This document shows positions 33,293-42,390 of a stretch of DNA of 62,922 bases, piece by piece (the first letter of the stretch is position 1; each line of letters begins with the position of its first letter). The position numbers and the translations under genes are program-made. The stretch covers positions 1 to 62,922 of the forward strand of contig NZ_QKUF01000031.1 of the NCBI RefSeq assembly GCF_003253565.1, written 5' to 3'. The notes beneath the pieces are model-generated. The model was not told the DNA's origin, did not search any database, and was given only the letters and a program-made list of their open reading frames with translations. The DNA is from Thermosporothrix hazakensis (lineage in GTDB: Bacteria > Chloroflexota > Ktedonobacteria > Ktedonobacterales > Ktedonobacteraceae).

Positions 33293-34831
33293 TTAAGCCT
33301 CCTGGCGCGGTGCTGCTGTCTGTTTGTACTCTTCGATAGCGGTACGTATTCTCTTGAGAAGATCGTCCGACATCTTCTCTTTGCCGTTCACAGACTTCTC
33401 AACCATCTCATTGAGGATATCCCGGTGACTTGCGTCCATGAAGCGATAGAGACCGGCTTCCCATTCACCGACCAGCTCCAGAGGCACATCGTCGAGATAG
33501 CCATTGGTGGCGGCGAAGATAATCATAACCTGATGCTCAACCGGAACCGGGCTGTACTGCGGCTGCTTCAGGATTTCGTTGACGCGGCGGCCGCGCTCGA
33601 TACGAGCTTTGGTGGCTTTATCAAGGTCCTGAGCGAACTGTGCGAATGCAGCCAGTTCACGGAACTGCGACAGGTCAAGACGCAACGTACCTGCGACCTG
33701 CTTCATTGCGCGAGTCTGAGCGGAGCTACCCACACGCGAAACCGAGATACCGGTGTTGATAGCGGGGCGCTGGCCCGAGTTGAAGAGGTCGGTTTCCAGG
33801 AAGATCTGACCATCAGTAATTGAGATGACGTTCGTCGGGATGTAGGCCGAGATGTCGTTTGCCTTCGTCTCGATGATTGGCAGCGCGGTCAGCGAGCCAC
33901 CACCGTAATCTTTGTTCAGGCGTGCAGCGCGCTCCAACAGGCGGGAGTGCAGGTAGAACACGTCACCAGGGAATGCTTCGCGGCCCGGCGGGCGGCGGAT
34001 GATAAGAGAGATGTTACGATACGCTTCTGCGTGCTTGGTCAGGTCATCATAGACGATCAGAGCATCGCGTCCGCTCTCCATGAACTCTTCACCCATTGCG
34101 CAGCCTGCGTAGGGGGCGAGGTACTTCAACGGAGCGGGATCGGCAGCGCCTGCGGCCACGATGACAGTGTACTCCATTGCGCCATGCTCTTCCAGAATCG
34201 AGCGGATACGAGCGATGGAGGAGTTCTTCTGACCGATAGCAACATAGATACAGATAAGATTCTTCCCCTTCTGGTTCAGAATCGTGTCGATCGCGATCGC
34301 GGTTTTACCGGTCTGACGGTCACCAATGATAAGCTCGCGCTGACCACGACCGATAGGGATAACGCTGTCAATCGCTTTGATACCAGTCTGAACCGGGGTA
34401 TCGACCGACTGACGGGTGATAACGCCGGGAGCGACACGCTCAACCGGGCGCGTTTTGGTGGTGTTGATTGGACCGCGGTCGTCAATTGGCTGACCGAGTG
34501 GGTTGACGACACGCCCGAGAAGCTCGTCACCAACGGGGACCTCAATAATACGTCCGGTCGTACGAACTTCGTCATCCTCTCGGATCTCGGTAAAATCGCC
34601 CAGGATCGGGCAGCTTACGGTTTCTTCTTCCAGGTTGAAGGCGAGGCCGTACAAGCCTGTACGCGGAAATTCTACCAGTTCCAGATACTTCACATCTTGC
34701 AGGCCGTAGACACGCGCAATACCGTCCTGCACTGCGATAACGGTGCCGACGCTTGCGGTCGAGGTCTCGGTTCCGAACCCTGCAATGTTTTTCTCAATGA
34801 TGGCACTGATTTCATCAGCCCAAGATGCCAT
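33293..34831 (-). CDS. atpA: ATP synthase F1 alpha subunit
   Basis: This 512-aa subunit carries non-catalytic nucleotide sites: GDRQTGKTAIAIDT (Walker A, about 169-182) and ALIVYDDLTKHAEAYR (about 265). It starts with the usual IIEKNIAGF segment and shows the PGREAFPGDVFYLHSRLLERAA block. It is 170 nt downstream of atpH and 2 nt upstream of atpG. Confidence 0.98.
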   Translation of the reverse strand: MASWADEISAIIEKNIAGFGTETSTASVGTVIAVQDGIARVYGLQDVKYLELVEFPRTGLYGLAFNLEEETVSCPILGDFTEIREDDEVRTTGRIIEVPVGDELLGRVVNPLGQPIDDRGPINTTKTRPVERVAPGVITRQSVDTPVQTGIKAIDSVIPIGRGQRELIIGDRQTGKTAIAIDTILNQKGKNLICIYVAIGQKNSSIARIRSILEEHGAMEYTVIVAAGAADPAPLKYLAPYAGCAMGEEFMESGRDALIVYDDLTKHAEAYRNISLIIRRPPGREAFPGDVFYLHSRLLERAARLNKDYGGGSLTALPIIETKANDISAYIPTNVISITDGQIFLETDLFNSGQRPAINTGISVSRVGSSAQTRAMKQVAGTLRLDLSQFRELAAFAQFAQDLDKATKARIERGRRVNEILKQPQYSPVPVEHQVMIIFAATNGYLDDVPLELVGEWEAGLYRFMDASHRDILNEMVEKSVNGKEKMSDDLLKRIRTAIEEYKQTAAPRQEA

Positions 34832-35000
34832 CGTTGTCCTCCTAGTTTTATCCTAGTGGTTCTTTTTGTAATACAGTCTTGCTGCTCCACAACGGGGTGT
34901 GGATGCGTTTATCCGGGGTCAAAAGTTGAGCGTTTTCGCGACTGAGTGGATGAAACAGAATGTTGCTTTTGAAAAGGGGGGAGAGCCGTTGCATCTAAGG

Positions 35001-35585
35001 CTAAACGGCTAGTTCCTCCCTCGACTGAAAGTCAGGCTTGATAGTATCGGCCTTGTTCAGCAACTGCTGCTGCAAAATATGCAGGCGGTTGCGAACGCTG
35101 CCGTCTATGAGCTGATCTCCCACGCGTGCAACCACTCCACCCAGGATGCTCGGATCGACCCGAGTCTGCAAAATGATGGATTTGCCTGTTGTCTTTTCCA
35201 GGGCTCGCTGAACGATGGTGCGCTGCTCGTCGTCCATCGGCATTGCGGTTGTGACCTCTGCTACTGCCTGATTCCGGTAGTTCAGTAGAAGCTGTTCCAG
35301 CTCGGCAGCAATGTTGGGCATCACTTCAACCAGTTCACGCTGTACCACAAGCAGGGCAAGATTGAGTGATGTTGGTAACACATGAGAGGCCAGAGCCTCA
35401 CGCAAGGCACTCTCTTTTCGTTTGGCCGGTACCTTTGGCTCTCGCAAGAGATAGGACAGCTTGCGCCCTGAGAATAGCTGAGCGATCCCTTTTACATCCT
35501 CCAGGGTGCGATCAAGCGTATTTTGCTTGCGCGCAAGGTTGAAGATGGCCTCGGCGTAGCGCCGTGCAATCGCTCCTTTTAACAT
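35001..35585 (-). CDS. atpH: ATP synthase F1 delta subunit (OSCP)
   Basis: The 194-aa subunit joins the F1 head to the b stalk. Family hallmarks are AIARRYAEAIFNLARKQ at the start and RVDPSILGGVVARVGDQLIDGSVRNRL near the end. The stop of atpF overlaps its ATG by 1 nt, so the two are coupled. Confidence 0.95.
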   Translation of the reverse strand: MLKGAIARRYAEAIFNLARKQNTLDRTLEDVKGIAQLFSGRKLSYLLREPKVPAKRKESALREALASHVLPTSLNLALLVVQRELVEVMPNIAAELEQLLLNYRNQAVAEVTTAMPMDDEQRTIVQRALEKTTGKSIILQTRVDPSILGGVVARVGDQLIDGSVRNRLHILQQQLLNKADTIKPDFQSREELAV

Positions 35586-36136
35586 CAGTTATTCCTCGTT
35601 TTGTCGGCGGCGACGACAAAATCTTCAATCAGGCGGCGGTTGTCTTTTGAATCAACCGATTTGCCGATGACTTTGCTGGCTGCCTCAATTGACAGGTTGA
35701 CAACGTAGCGGTTAATATCGGCCAGAGCGCGGTTGCTCTCCTGCTGAATGCGGGCCAGTTGCTGCTGCTCAACCTGCTTGGCGCGAGCCTGCGCGTCTTC
35801 AATAATGCGGTTTGCCTGTTGCTGTGCGTCGCGGGCCGCTTTTTCAATCGTTTCCTGGGCCTGGCGGCGTGCATCTTGCAGAACCTGGTCTGCGCGAGCC
35901 TGTGCCTCTTGTAGATCTCGCTTGGCTCTCTCTGCGTTCTCAAGCCCTTCACGAATAATCTGCTGGCGCTTCTCCATTGTTTTCTGAATCATCGGGAAGC
36001 CCCACTTCCAGAGGATGACCAGAACAACAAGAAAGCTGATCAGCTGTGAAACGAAGAACCATGTGTTAATGCCAAGCGCACTGACGCCACCGCTCGATTC
36101 TTCAGCGATAACCATTGTATGCAACAGTGTTTGCAT
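35585..36136 (-). CDS. atpF: ATP synthase Fo b subunit
   Basis: This 183-aa stator subunit has one N-terminal membrane helix (about 24-46, NTWFFVSQLISFLVVLVILW), then a long, nearly continuous helix rich in Arg, Glu, Gln and Ala that forms the peripheral stalk, and ends with LSIEAASKVIGKSVD. It is the only b subunit in the operon. Confidence 0.95.
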   Translation of the reverse strand: MQTLLHTMVIAEESSGGVSALGINTWFFVSQLISFLVVLVILWKWGFPMIQKTMEKRQQIIREGLENAERAKRDLQEAQARADQVLQDARRQAQETIEKAARDAQQQANRIIEDAQARAKQVEQQQLARIQQESNRALADINRYVVNLSIEAASKVIGKSVDSKDNRRLIEDFVVAADKTRNN

Positions 36137-36283
36137 GCTTTTTTCTCCTGGCGTCCAGATAGTTAACTGTTACGCGCGTTGAGACGCAGCCTCACGTATG
36201 TTGCCTCCTGTTCTAGAGATGCTCCATACGGAGTGCTGTGTCTCTTCGCGCTTGCAATTGGCAATGTTCAGATAGCACCTGGA

Positions 36284-36502
36284 CTAGATGAACAGGATCA
36301 TCAGGGCAACGACCAGAGCATAAATAGCGATAGCTTCTGCGAAGGCCAGACCCAGGATCAGCTGAGGGAAAACCACAGGGGCGGATTCAGGGTTGCGGGT
36401 AACACCGCTGAATGCCTGTCCGGCTGCGATACCAATACCAAGACCAGGGCCAAGTGCGCCGACTGCAATTGCGATAGCTGCTGCGAGTGGTTTGAGATCC
36501 AT
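36284..36502 (-). CDS. atpE: ATP synthase Fo c subunit
   Basis: The 72-aa hairpin forms the rotor ring. Helix 1 is Gly/Ala-rich (GALGPGLGIGIAAGQAF), followed by the polar RNPE loop and helix 2 with the ion-carrying Glu56 (LGLAFAEAIAIYAL). The Gln and Ser/Thr pattern of sodium-binding rings is absent near it, so proton coupling is expected. ATG at 36502 has an AAGGAGG site; a start at 36526 would add eight residues. Confidence 0.95.
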   Translation of the reverse strand: MDLKPLAAAIAIAVGALGPGLGIGIAAGQAFSGVTRNPESAPVVFPQLILGLAFAEAIAIYALVVALMILFI

Positions 36503-36657
36503 TTGAAAAATCCTCCTTAAGGACAAAGCCTGTTGTTTCGTAATTAAATGAATTCATTTATGCAATCGCAACGTGATGTCGCGAGTAGCATGACAAAAGT
36601 GTCACAAGGATTGGTGGAAACAGGCGGGTAATGCCTGTTCCCGTGGCTTGATGGGTC

Positions 36658-37524
36658 TTAGTGTGTCGCTACTGCCTGCCCTTCAACACTGTGCTCTTCT
36701 CCATGCTCTTCGTGACTATGGCTGGTCACTGCCAACTGGAGATACACCAGCGTCAGCAGCGAGAACACGAATGCCTGCACGAATGCAACCAGCATCTCGA
36801 AGGGAATGAAGATGATATTCACAAGGGCTGGAAGCAGGAAGGCAAAAACCGCCAGCACGACGCTACCTGCGAAGATGTTACCAAAGAGTCGCAGGGAGAG
36901 CGACAGAATGCGGCTGAATTCCTGTACGATTTCCAGCAAGGTGGCAAGGAAGGTAATAAACCCGACAGGACCCTGCTTCAGCGCTGGCAAGTTGATGTAC
37001 TTGAAGATGTGCTCTTTCGCACCCAGTGCGTAGAAACCGAAAACCTGCGCGGTGAGAACCGTGACCAGCGCCATCGCAAGCGTCAGATTCAGGTCTGTCG
37101 TCGCGGGGCGAAGCCAGGGTATGATCTTGTTGGATGAGTCACCGAACAGGAACGGACCCATCTGCTCGCCTGCTTTGACTGCGCCGTGAATGGTGCCGAT
37201 CGAGTCAACACCCGGCAGAATGTCGACCAGGTTCGAGACAAAGATAAATATGAAGAGAGTGGCAACCAGGGGGAAGAATTTTTTCGCCCATCTTTTGCCG
37301 GCAATGCTCTCAACGAGACTCATGAGAGACTCAAGCGCCCACTCCGCGACGTTTTGCAGGCCACGGGGGACCATCTCTTTGCGCCGACCAGCAAAGAAGA
37401 ATAACACGAGTATGATTACAATTCCCAGTATAGTACAGAGAAGTGTGTTGGTTACAGGAATAGGCCCGAGATGAAAAATTTCTTCTGGCGCTAATTGAAA
37501 ATGAGGAAGTTTCCAGAGCTGCAC
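36658..37524 (-). CDS. atpB: ATP synthase Fo a subunit
   Basis: The 288-aa membrane subunit carries the essential Arg in LSLRLFGNIFAGSVV, in the stretch that contacts the c ring, and several membrane helices, with a C-terminal LTLVYLQLAVTSHSHEEHGEEH tail. The GTG start has a GGAGG site 7 nt upstream. The last residues are rich in His and Glu. Confidence 0.96.
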   Translation of the reverse strand: MQLWKLPHFQLAPEEIFHLGPIPVTNTLLCTILGIVIILVLFFFAGRRKEMVPRGLQNVAEWALESLMSLVESIAGKRWAKKFFPLVATLFIFIFVSNLVDILPGVDSIGTIHGAVKAGEQMGPFLFGDSSNKIIPWLRPATTDLNLTLAMALVTVLTAQVFGFYALGAKEHIFKYINLPALKQGPVGFITFLATLLEIVQEFSRILSLSLRLFGNIFAGSVVLAVFAFLLPALVNIIFIPFEMLVAFVQAFVFSLLTLVYLQLAVTSHSHEEHGEEHSVEGQAVATH

Positions 37525-37623
37525 GCGACGTCCTCCATTATGCGTGGGGGTACTGCTTGCAGAATCCCAATGATGAACAGGCGGCTTCCGTTCTTGAAAT
37601 CTTGTCTCTTGTTCATAGTATCG

Positions 37624-37869
37624 TTAACGATCCTTCTTCTTTTCGTAGGATCGGAAAATACCCGCAGTCTTCAATAAACGGTATGCTCCGAAGATCCCTG
37701 AGATCAGGCCAAGCAGCAGCCCGAGCAGTATAAATAATGGCGCGGTATGGAACCTGCCATCAACCCAGTATCCAAGTAATGCTAACAACGCAATGGGAAT
37801 GGCGATAGTGAAGCCTAATTGACCGACTAACACTAACGGTCCCCAAACAGAGGGCGGCTCTTGCTTCAT
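37624..37869 (-). CDS. AtpI/AtpZ-like ATP synthase assembly protein
   Basis: The 81-aa protein has two membrane helices (about 10-33 and 43-65) flanking a short GYWVDGRFHTAPLF loop, the arrangement of the AtpI/AtpZ group that precedes the atp operons and may assist c-ring assembly or magnesium/calcium transport. It is first in the operon, 99 nt before atpB. Confidence 0.82.
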   Translation of the reverse strand: MKQEPPSVWGPLVLVGQLGFTIAIPIALLALLGYWVDGRFHTAPLFILLGLLLGLISGIFGAYRLLKTAGIFRSYEKKKDR

Positions 37870-37925
37870 CCTGGTTTACCCTGTCTGTTTTACTTCACAT
37901 TGTACCCACCATTTTAGCCACTCGG

Positions 37926-37955
37926 ATTATAGCACAGCGAGTTAAATAAATGCAA
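37926..37955 (-). promoter_or_regulatory. Promoter of the atp operon
   Basis: On the minus strand TTGCAT, an 18-bp spacer and TATAAT with a TGC extension give a strong candidate promoter. Start near 37919, about 50 nt before the first gene. Confidence 0.65.
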
Positions 37956-38620
37956 CAGTAGATACATGATCGTGTATTCTCCTATCTGTCGCCTTGCTTT
38001 TGCCTGTCTGGCTTTTCTCTCTGCTTCCTGCTTCTCTTTTTCTTCTCTTTTTCTCTTTTTACCTTCAAAAAGAACGGCCTTTTTCTCTTTATGCCCTCGA
38101 TCCTTCTCTGTCCTTGCTCTCCCCTTCTCTCTTTCACACGTGTAACTTACGTTCGGTTTTTCGTATAGTCTGCAATATCACTCTGTTCTCCCCCTTCCTG
38201 ACCCGACCCTCTGTATGAGTCCGCCCGCTCTCCATGATGAGTGTACTATGTGTGCGTGCTGGTAGATCAAAGCACGTGACGTCTGCTACTGTTATTGAAG
38301 GATGGGACCTCCTTGCTCTCCTGTCTCTATAGCAGGGAGAAGGGGCCTTTGACGCGAGATGACCGATCTGTAACAGGGCTTTCAGTCTGATGCCAGACAA
38401 GTGCTGCCAAGCTGTTACGTCATCTTCGGTGTAAAATAGGAGAAGATGGTTCTTTTTGTGTGCAAGTGTTTTATGCCTGGCATTATTTGACAGACCAGTT
38501 CTTGAGGCCGGGCCACTGTCCGCTCAGGAGTGGTCAATCTCCCGCGTGATCCTCTTCTACAGGCGTTTGCGGGATCCTCTCTTGTGTTGTCGTTACCAGT
38601 GATGGAGGAGCGTACGTTCT
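37956..38620. other. Gap with a polypyrimidine tract
   Basis: Between the atp promoter and the next gene about 660 bp carry no convincing gene. From about 37980 to 38150 the plus strand is nearly all C and T. One ORF there (37994-38218) encodes only Leu, Phe and Ser and is an artefact of that composition. 38150-38620 shows no clear structure beyond short inverted repeats. Confidence 0.6.
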
Positions 38621-39589
38621 ATGACTATTATCAGTACATTTCCGTTTGCCACAGCTTCGGTACAGCGCTTTCAGCAAATCGTTGGAGAGCCTGTCCTGTG
38701 TGTCACTGATCCTGATGCGTTTCTGGCTCAGCTCCATGATGCAGAGATTCTCTGCTCATACTGGGTGCCAGACAACTGGCGTCAGCTGGCGCCCAAGCTG
38801 CGCTGGCTTCAGGCAACGGGAGCAGGTATTGATAATCTGCAACATACCGGTATTCTTGCTCCTGATAGCGGTGTGCTGGTTACAACCGCGGTTGGTATCC
38901 ATGCGGCCAGTATCGGTGAATATGTGTTTGGAAGCATGCTCATGTTCAATCGCTCCTGGCCTGAAATGGTTCGTTTACAGGATCGCCATATCTGGCCGCG
39001 TAGTGCAAGCTGGTATCGGCTGCAAGGGCGGGAACTGGCCGGACAGACGCTCGGAGTCATCGGTCTGGGCCATATTGGACGACGAGTGGCACAACTGGGA
39101 AGAGCATTCGGCATGAATGTGGTGGGGACGCGGCGTTCGGCGCAGCCAGGAGACAAAGATCCCGATGTTGATTTACTCTATCCAGCCTCGGATCTGCTGG
39201 CAATGCTTGCACACTGCGATTACATCGTGATTGCGGTTCCGCTGACGTCCGCGACCGAGCGCATGATAGGAGAAGCCGAGCTACGAGCAATGAAACGAAA
39301 TGCCTATCTTGTGAATGTTGCGCGGGGACAGGTGATCGATGAGCCAAAACTAATTCAGGCTCTTCAAGAAGGCTGGATTGCTGGTGCCGGGCTGGACGTT
39401 GTTGCAGAAGAACCGCTCTCCGCGGAAAGTCCGTTGTTTTCCCTGCCCAATGTCATCATTACGCCGCATATTGCTGGAGAGAATATCCACTATGAAAAGC
39501 GGCTGGCCGATCTCTTCGCTGAAAATCTGGCACGCTACACTGCCGGTCAACCATTGCAAAATGTGTATGATCCCAATCGTGGCTATTAA
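38621..39589 (+). CDS. D-isomer-specific 2-hydroxyacid dehydrogenase
   Basis: The 322-aa NAD-dependent oxidoreductase has the Rossmann motif GVIGLGHIGRRVAQLGRAFG near 148 and the catalytic set Arg (VNVARGQ), Glu (DVVAEEPL) and His (ITPHIAG). It resembles the GhrA/phosphoglycerate dehydrogenase-like group that reduces glyoxylate, hydroxypyruvate or similar 2-oxoacids; the exact substrate is not readable. ATG follows a GGAGG site. It stands alone. Confidence 0.9.
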   Translation: MTIISTFPFATASVQRFQQIVGEPVLCVTDPDAFLAQLHDAEILCSYWVPDNWRQLAPKLRWLQATGAGIDNLQHTGILAPDSGVLVTTAVGIHAASIGEYVFGSMLMFNRSWPEMVRLQDRHIWPRSASWYRLQGRELAGQTLGVIGLGHIGRRVAQLGRAFGMNVVGTRRSAQPGDKDPDVDLLYPASDLLAMLAHCDYIVIAVPLTSATERMIGEAELRAMKRNAYLVNVARGQVIDEPKLIQALQEGWIAGAGLDVVAEEPLSAESPLFSLPNVIITPHIAGENIHYEKRLADLFAENLARYTAGQPLQNVYDPNRGY

Positions 39590-39845
39590 GGTGTGGTACC
39601 CATCGTAGCCGCCTGGTGACGTGTACGCGCCAGGTGGCTGGCCGCTTTTGTGGCCGAGGCCGATGACGCCATGAAAGCGAGTATAGGGCCGCGGAAAGAA
39701 GCAGGGCTATTTTGTCAACATTCCAGTTTGTTAAACGTGTATGAGGCGATTGTACATCCTGAGCTTGCCTGCTCGTTGGTATACAGAAGAGACGGCAAAT
39801 CTTCCCACTCGTGAGGAGTGAGATTCCTGGAATAAGAGGTGTGTA

Positions 39846-40445
39846 ATGAGTACTGATCTTGGTCGTGTCAATCTTTTAGGAGCGGATGCAGTAGGCGCTC
39901 CTGGTCAGAGGCGCTTTCGGCTGTTCGCACGAAGCGAGTACGCTACAGCTGTCGTCTGGATGGAGAAAGAGTATCTGCGAACGCTGGCGCAGACGCTAGA
40001 TGAAGTGTTGAAAATTGTGATTGAAGGGGAGGTGCTTCGGCTTGAAGCGCGTCCCGGGGGGCTTCCTGAACCCAGTGGAATGCCCGACGATTTCCCGACG
40101 CTGCCTACCTATGAATTTCATATCGGCCAAATCAAGCTCAATTATGATGAGCAGGATGATACCTTCCTGTTGCTGCTGACTCCGCTTGAGATCGCACTGA
40201 ATGAGGACGAGCAGCCGGAAGTGATTATTCGTGAGGATGATGCTATTGTCTTTCACTTTTTGCCACAAGATGCCCTTGCCCTGGCCAATGAGGTCAATCT
40301 GTTAATGGAGGCAGGGCGGCCAACCTGTCCTTACTGCAAAGCTCCACTCGGGGATGGGCCGCACTCATGCGCGAAACAGAATGGTCATCAGAAGATCGCA
40401 CGTATTGAACTGCGTGGTTCTGAGGATGAAGATGAGGAGGAATAA
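39846..40445 (+). CDS. DUF3090 family protein
   Basis: The 199-aa protein matches DUF3090, otherwise typical of actinobacteria, including GQRRFRLFARSE near 19, EKEYLRTLAQTLDEVL, and the closing zinc-like CPYCKAPLGDGPHSC plus a QNGH end. In actinobacteria it often neighbours genes of mycothiol metabolism; none is present here, so function is open. The tail is highly acidic. Confidence 0.85.
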   Translation: MSTDLGRVNLLGADAVGAPGQRRFRLFARSEYATAVVWMEKEYLRTLAQTLDEVLKIVIEGEVLRLEARPGGLPEPSGMPDDFPTLPTYEFHIGQIKLNYDEQDDTFLLLLTPLEIALNEDEQPEVIIREDDAIVFHFLPQDALALANEVNLLMEAGRPTCPYCKAPLGDGPHSCAKQNGHQKIARIELRGSEDEDEEE

Positions 40446-40790
40446 GGACGCTCTTTTGTGCGCCCTTACCCCCTGACCTGATTGCATAAACCGACAGAGC
40501 GAGTTGCCCGGTGCTTTCAATGCCCGGGAACGGGGAGACCCTGCTTTCTCCAATGACAAACACGTCTGTGTGCGCCCTGGCACTTCGGGAAGGCGCTCCA
40601 TACCCTCTCGTGTTTTGATGAAAGATACAGTGTTGTCTTGTACCCCTTTTTCGGGAGAATGGAGCGCTCCCCCTTCTGCTTTTAGAGAGGCTGTAACCTC
40701 TGTGCAGATATGGAGTAATCTGTCAGGGCGGAGCGAGATGAGCCGAAGACACCGAGAGCTCAGCGCAAGTCGTAAGGCAAGGAAAAGGAT
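40446..40790. other. Gap without a convincing gene
   Basis: These 345 bp lie between two converging genes. A GGACGCTC/GTGCGCCC-like inverted stretch begins right after DUF3090 and may terminate it. Nothing else was recognised. Confidence 0.5.
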
Positions 40791-41036
40791 CTATCCTCCG
40801 ACGACACGCGGAACCATTATGATTTGTTCAGCAGTAGCATCAAATTTGTCGATACGCTGTGCCGGTTTGCCTGTTTCAATACGGAATGCAGTTGCGCCTT
40901 TGCTACGCTCTTGCTCAAAGATGCGCTCTGCTTCTCGAACTGCGGCCAGGGCTTCGGGGTCTTTTACCAGAGCCTTTTGTTCATCCCATGTCAGACGGTC
41001 GTCACCACGTCTTGACATCACCCGTAACATTCCCAC
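40791..41036 (-). CDS. Small protein ending in Val-Val-Gly-Gly, unknown
   Basis: The 81-aa protein starts at a GTG with a perfect AAGGAGG site 7 nt upstream. An N-terminal helical region (residues 15-50) with alternating Ala, Glu and Arg is followed by a compact segment AFRIETGKPAQRIDKFD and a hydrophobic end, EQIIMVPRVVGG. The C-terminal Gly-Gly resembles ubiquitin-like modifiers, but there is no E1-, E2- or JAB-like gene nearby and the fold is not obviously a beta-grasp. Similar short proteins are familiar from actinobacteria and phages without known function. Confidence 0.6.
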   Translation of the reverse strand: MGMLRVMSRRGDDRLTWDEQKALVKDPEALAAVREAERIFEQERSKGATAFRIETGKPAQRIDKFDATAEQIIMVPRVVGG

Positions 41037-41470
41037 AGTCGTTCCTCCTTTTGTAGTTTATGCCATGCTGGCAATTCCTACATGAAACTATGAGTCGGAA
41101 GCAACCATGCTATGGTGATTGCCTATGTCTATATCGAGTATAACAGGACATGCTATAGAGCTTGCTAGAGATTACTTCTCCTGAACCGATGCCTGTCTTC
41201 ACTCTTCTCTGATGGTCCACGTTTCGCTCTAGCGGTTCGTTTCGTACTCCTTTCTGGATGCACACCCTTCTCGTTCTACCATGTGATGTCGCTTTTCCGG
41301 TAGAAAAGCATGATCTTAGTTCTATTGTACGTGACATGGTATTATTAGTCAATGCTTGTCAACACGTTTCTTGATGTTGGCGGAGCGAGAAAAAGCCTCA
41401 AACAGCGGACAAAGAGCAGGCGCACAGCTTGAAGCGGGGGAATTCAGGAATAAAGCGAGGAAGGGATGAA
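41037..41470. other. Gap without a convincing gene
   Basis: This holds the upstream region of the Gly-Gly protein, with a minus-strand TGTTATACT extended -10 near 41138. No ORF here is credible. Confidence 0.4.
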
Positions 41471-41474
41471 ATGC

Positions 41475-41505
41475 GGAGTGTATGGGCGAATGCTCCATAC
41501 ACTCC
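41475..41505. terminator. Strong hairpin ending the fakA-fakB operon
   Basis: GGAGTGTATGG (41475-41485) pairs over 11 bp with CCATACACTCC (41495-41505), loop 9 nt. It is 11 nt after the DegV stop. No T run follows on either strand, so it may act as a weak terminator or RNA stabiliser. Confidence 0.6.
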
Positions 41506-41515
41506 GGGTGTCTGC

Positions 41516-42370
41516 TCAGTCGAGCTGCCTCTGACTGATGAAGGCTACACCAACAAGGCCCGGACCGGTATGGGTGCCGAGGACCGCGCCAAACTTATAA
41601 TGCGTGATCTCTCCCTGATAGATTGTGCGCAGCGTGGCTTCCAGTTGCTGTCCAACCTCGTCGTTGGCTTCTACAATGGCAATATCTTCAAAGGGGGCGA
41701 ATTCGCTCGCAAGCTGTGCAGCCCGGACATAGGCCTTACTGCGGGTACGTGGCTGTTCAAGCGGGGCAACAACGCCTTCCTTAACGGTCACGATCGGTTT
41801 AAAGCTGAGCATGTTGCCCAAAAAGGCTTTTGCTGCGCCAATGCGTCCCCCCCGTTTCAGATATTCCAGCGTATCCAGAATCGCGAGCACGCGACTCCGT
41901 GAGAGGCGGTCAAGCAAGACATTCTTGATCTCGTCCAGGCTGTGTCCTTCTTGCGCTTCTCGGGCAGCTTTCAAAATTGCCAGCGACATACCGGCGCTAA
42001 TACTGCGTGAATCAATGATCTCTATCGGGACCTGGCGGAGCTCTTCCGGGAGGCTGTCACGGGCGGTGCATGCTGATTGGTATGTGCCACTCAAACCGGA
42101 TGAGAGGTGGACTGAAATGATGCCATCGGCTCCCTCCTGGATCAGGCGGGTATATGCTTCTGCAAAGCGAGCTGGTGAGGGCTGTGAGGTGCGTGGTAGG
42201 TCTGGCGCTTCCTGCAATTTCTGATAGAACGTAGCGGTATCGAGTTCAGCGCCATCAAGATACGACTCTTCACCAAAGAAGACGGTCAGTGGAACAACAG
42301 TGATGCCAAGCGCTTGAGCCTGTTCTGCGGGAATATCGGCGGTGCTATCGGTGACTATTCGTATGGGCAT
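41516..42370 (-). CDS. fakB: DegV family fatty-acid-binding protein (FakB)
   Basis: The 284-aa protein has DegV hallmarks: IVTDSTADIP at the start, IISVHLSSGLSGTYQSA near 87, and TLEYLKRGGRIGAAKAFLGNMLSFKPI near 170. It holds a fatty acid while the FakA kinase phosphorylates it. FakA lies 21 nt upstream in the same operon, which supports that role. ATG at 42370 has an AGGAGG site. Confidence 0.92.
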   Translation of the reverse strand: MPIRIVTDSTADIPAEQAQALGITVVPLTVFFGEESYLDGAELDTATFYQKLQEAPDLPRTSQPSPARFAEAYTRLIQEGADGIISVHLSSGLSGTYQSACTARDSLPEELRQVPIEIIDSRSISAGMSLAILKAAREAQEGHSLDEIKNVLLDRLSRSRVLAILDTLEYLKRGGRIGAAKAFLGNMLSFKPIVTVKEGVVAPLEQPRTRSKAYVRAAQLASEFAPFEDIAIVEANDEVGQQLEATLRTIYQGEITHYKFGAVLGTHTGPGLVGVAFISQRQLD

Positions 42371-42390
42371 TCTGGCCTCCTGCAATGTTT

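Noticed and set aside
33947..34945. Long antisense reading frame (332 codons) opposite atpA
   Set aside because: It is a shadow of the conserved atpA codons and resembles no family.
36284..36502. Sodium-dependent ATP synthase
   Set aside because: The c subunit lacks the Gln and Ser/Thr residues of sodium sites around Glu56; proton coupling is expected.
37994..38218. 74-aa hydrophobic ORF
   Set aside because: It lies in the polypyrimidine tract, which automatically encodes Leu, Phe, Ser and Pro; there is no ribosome site.
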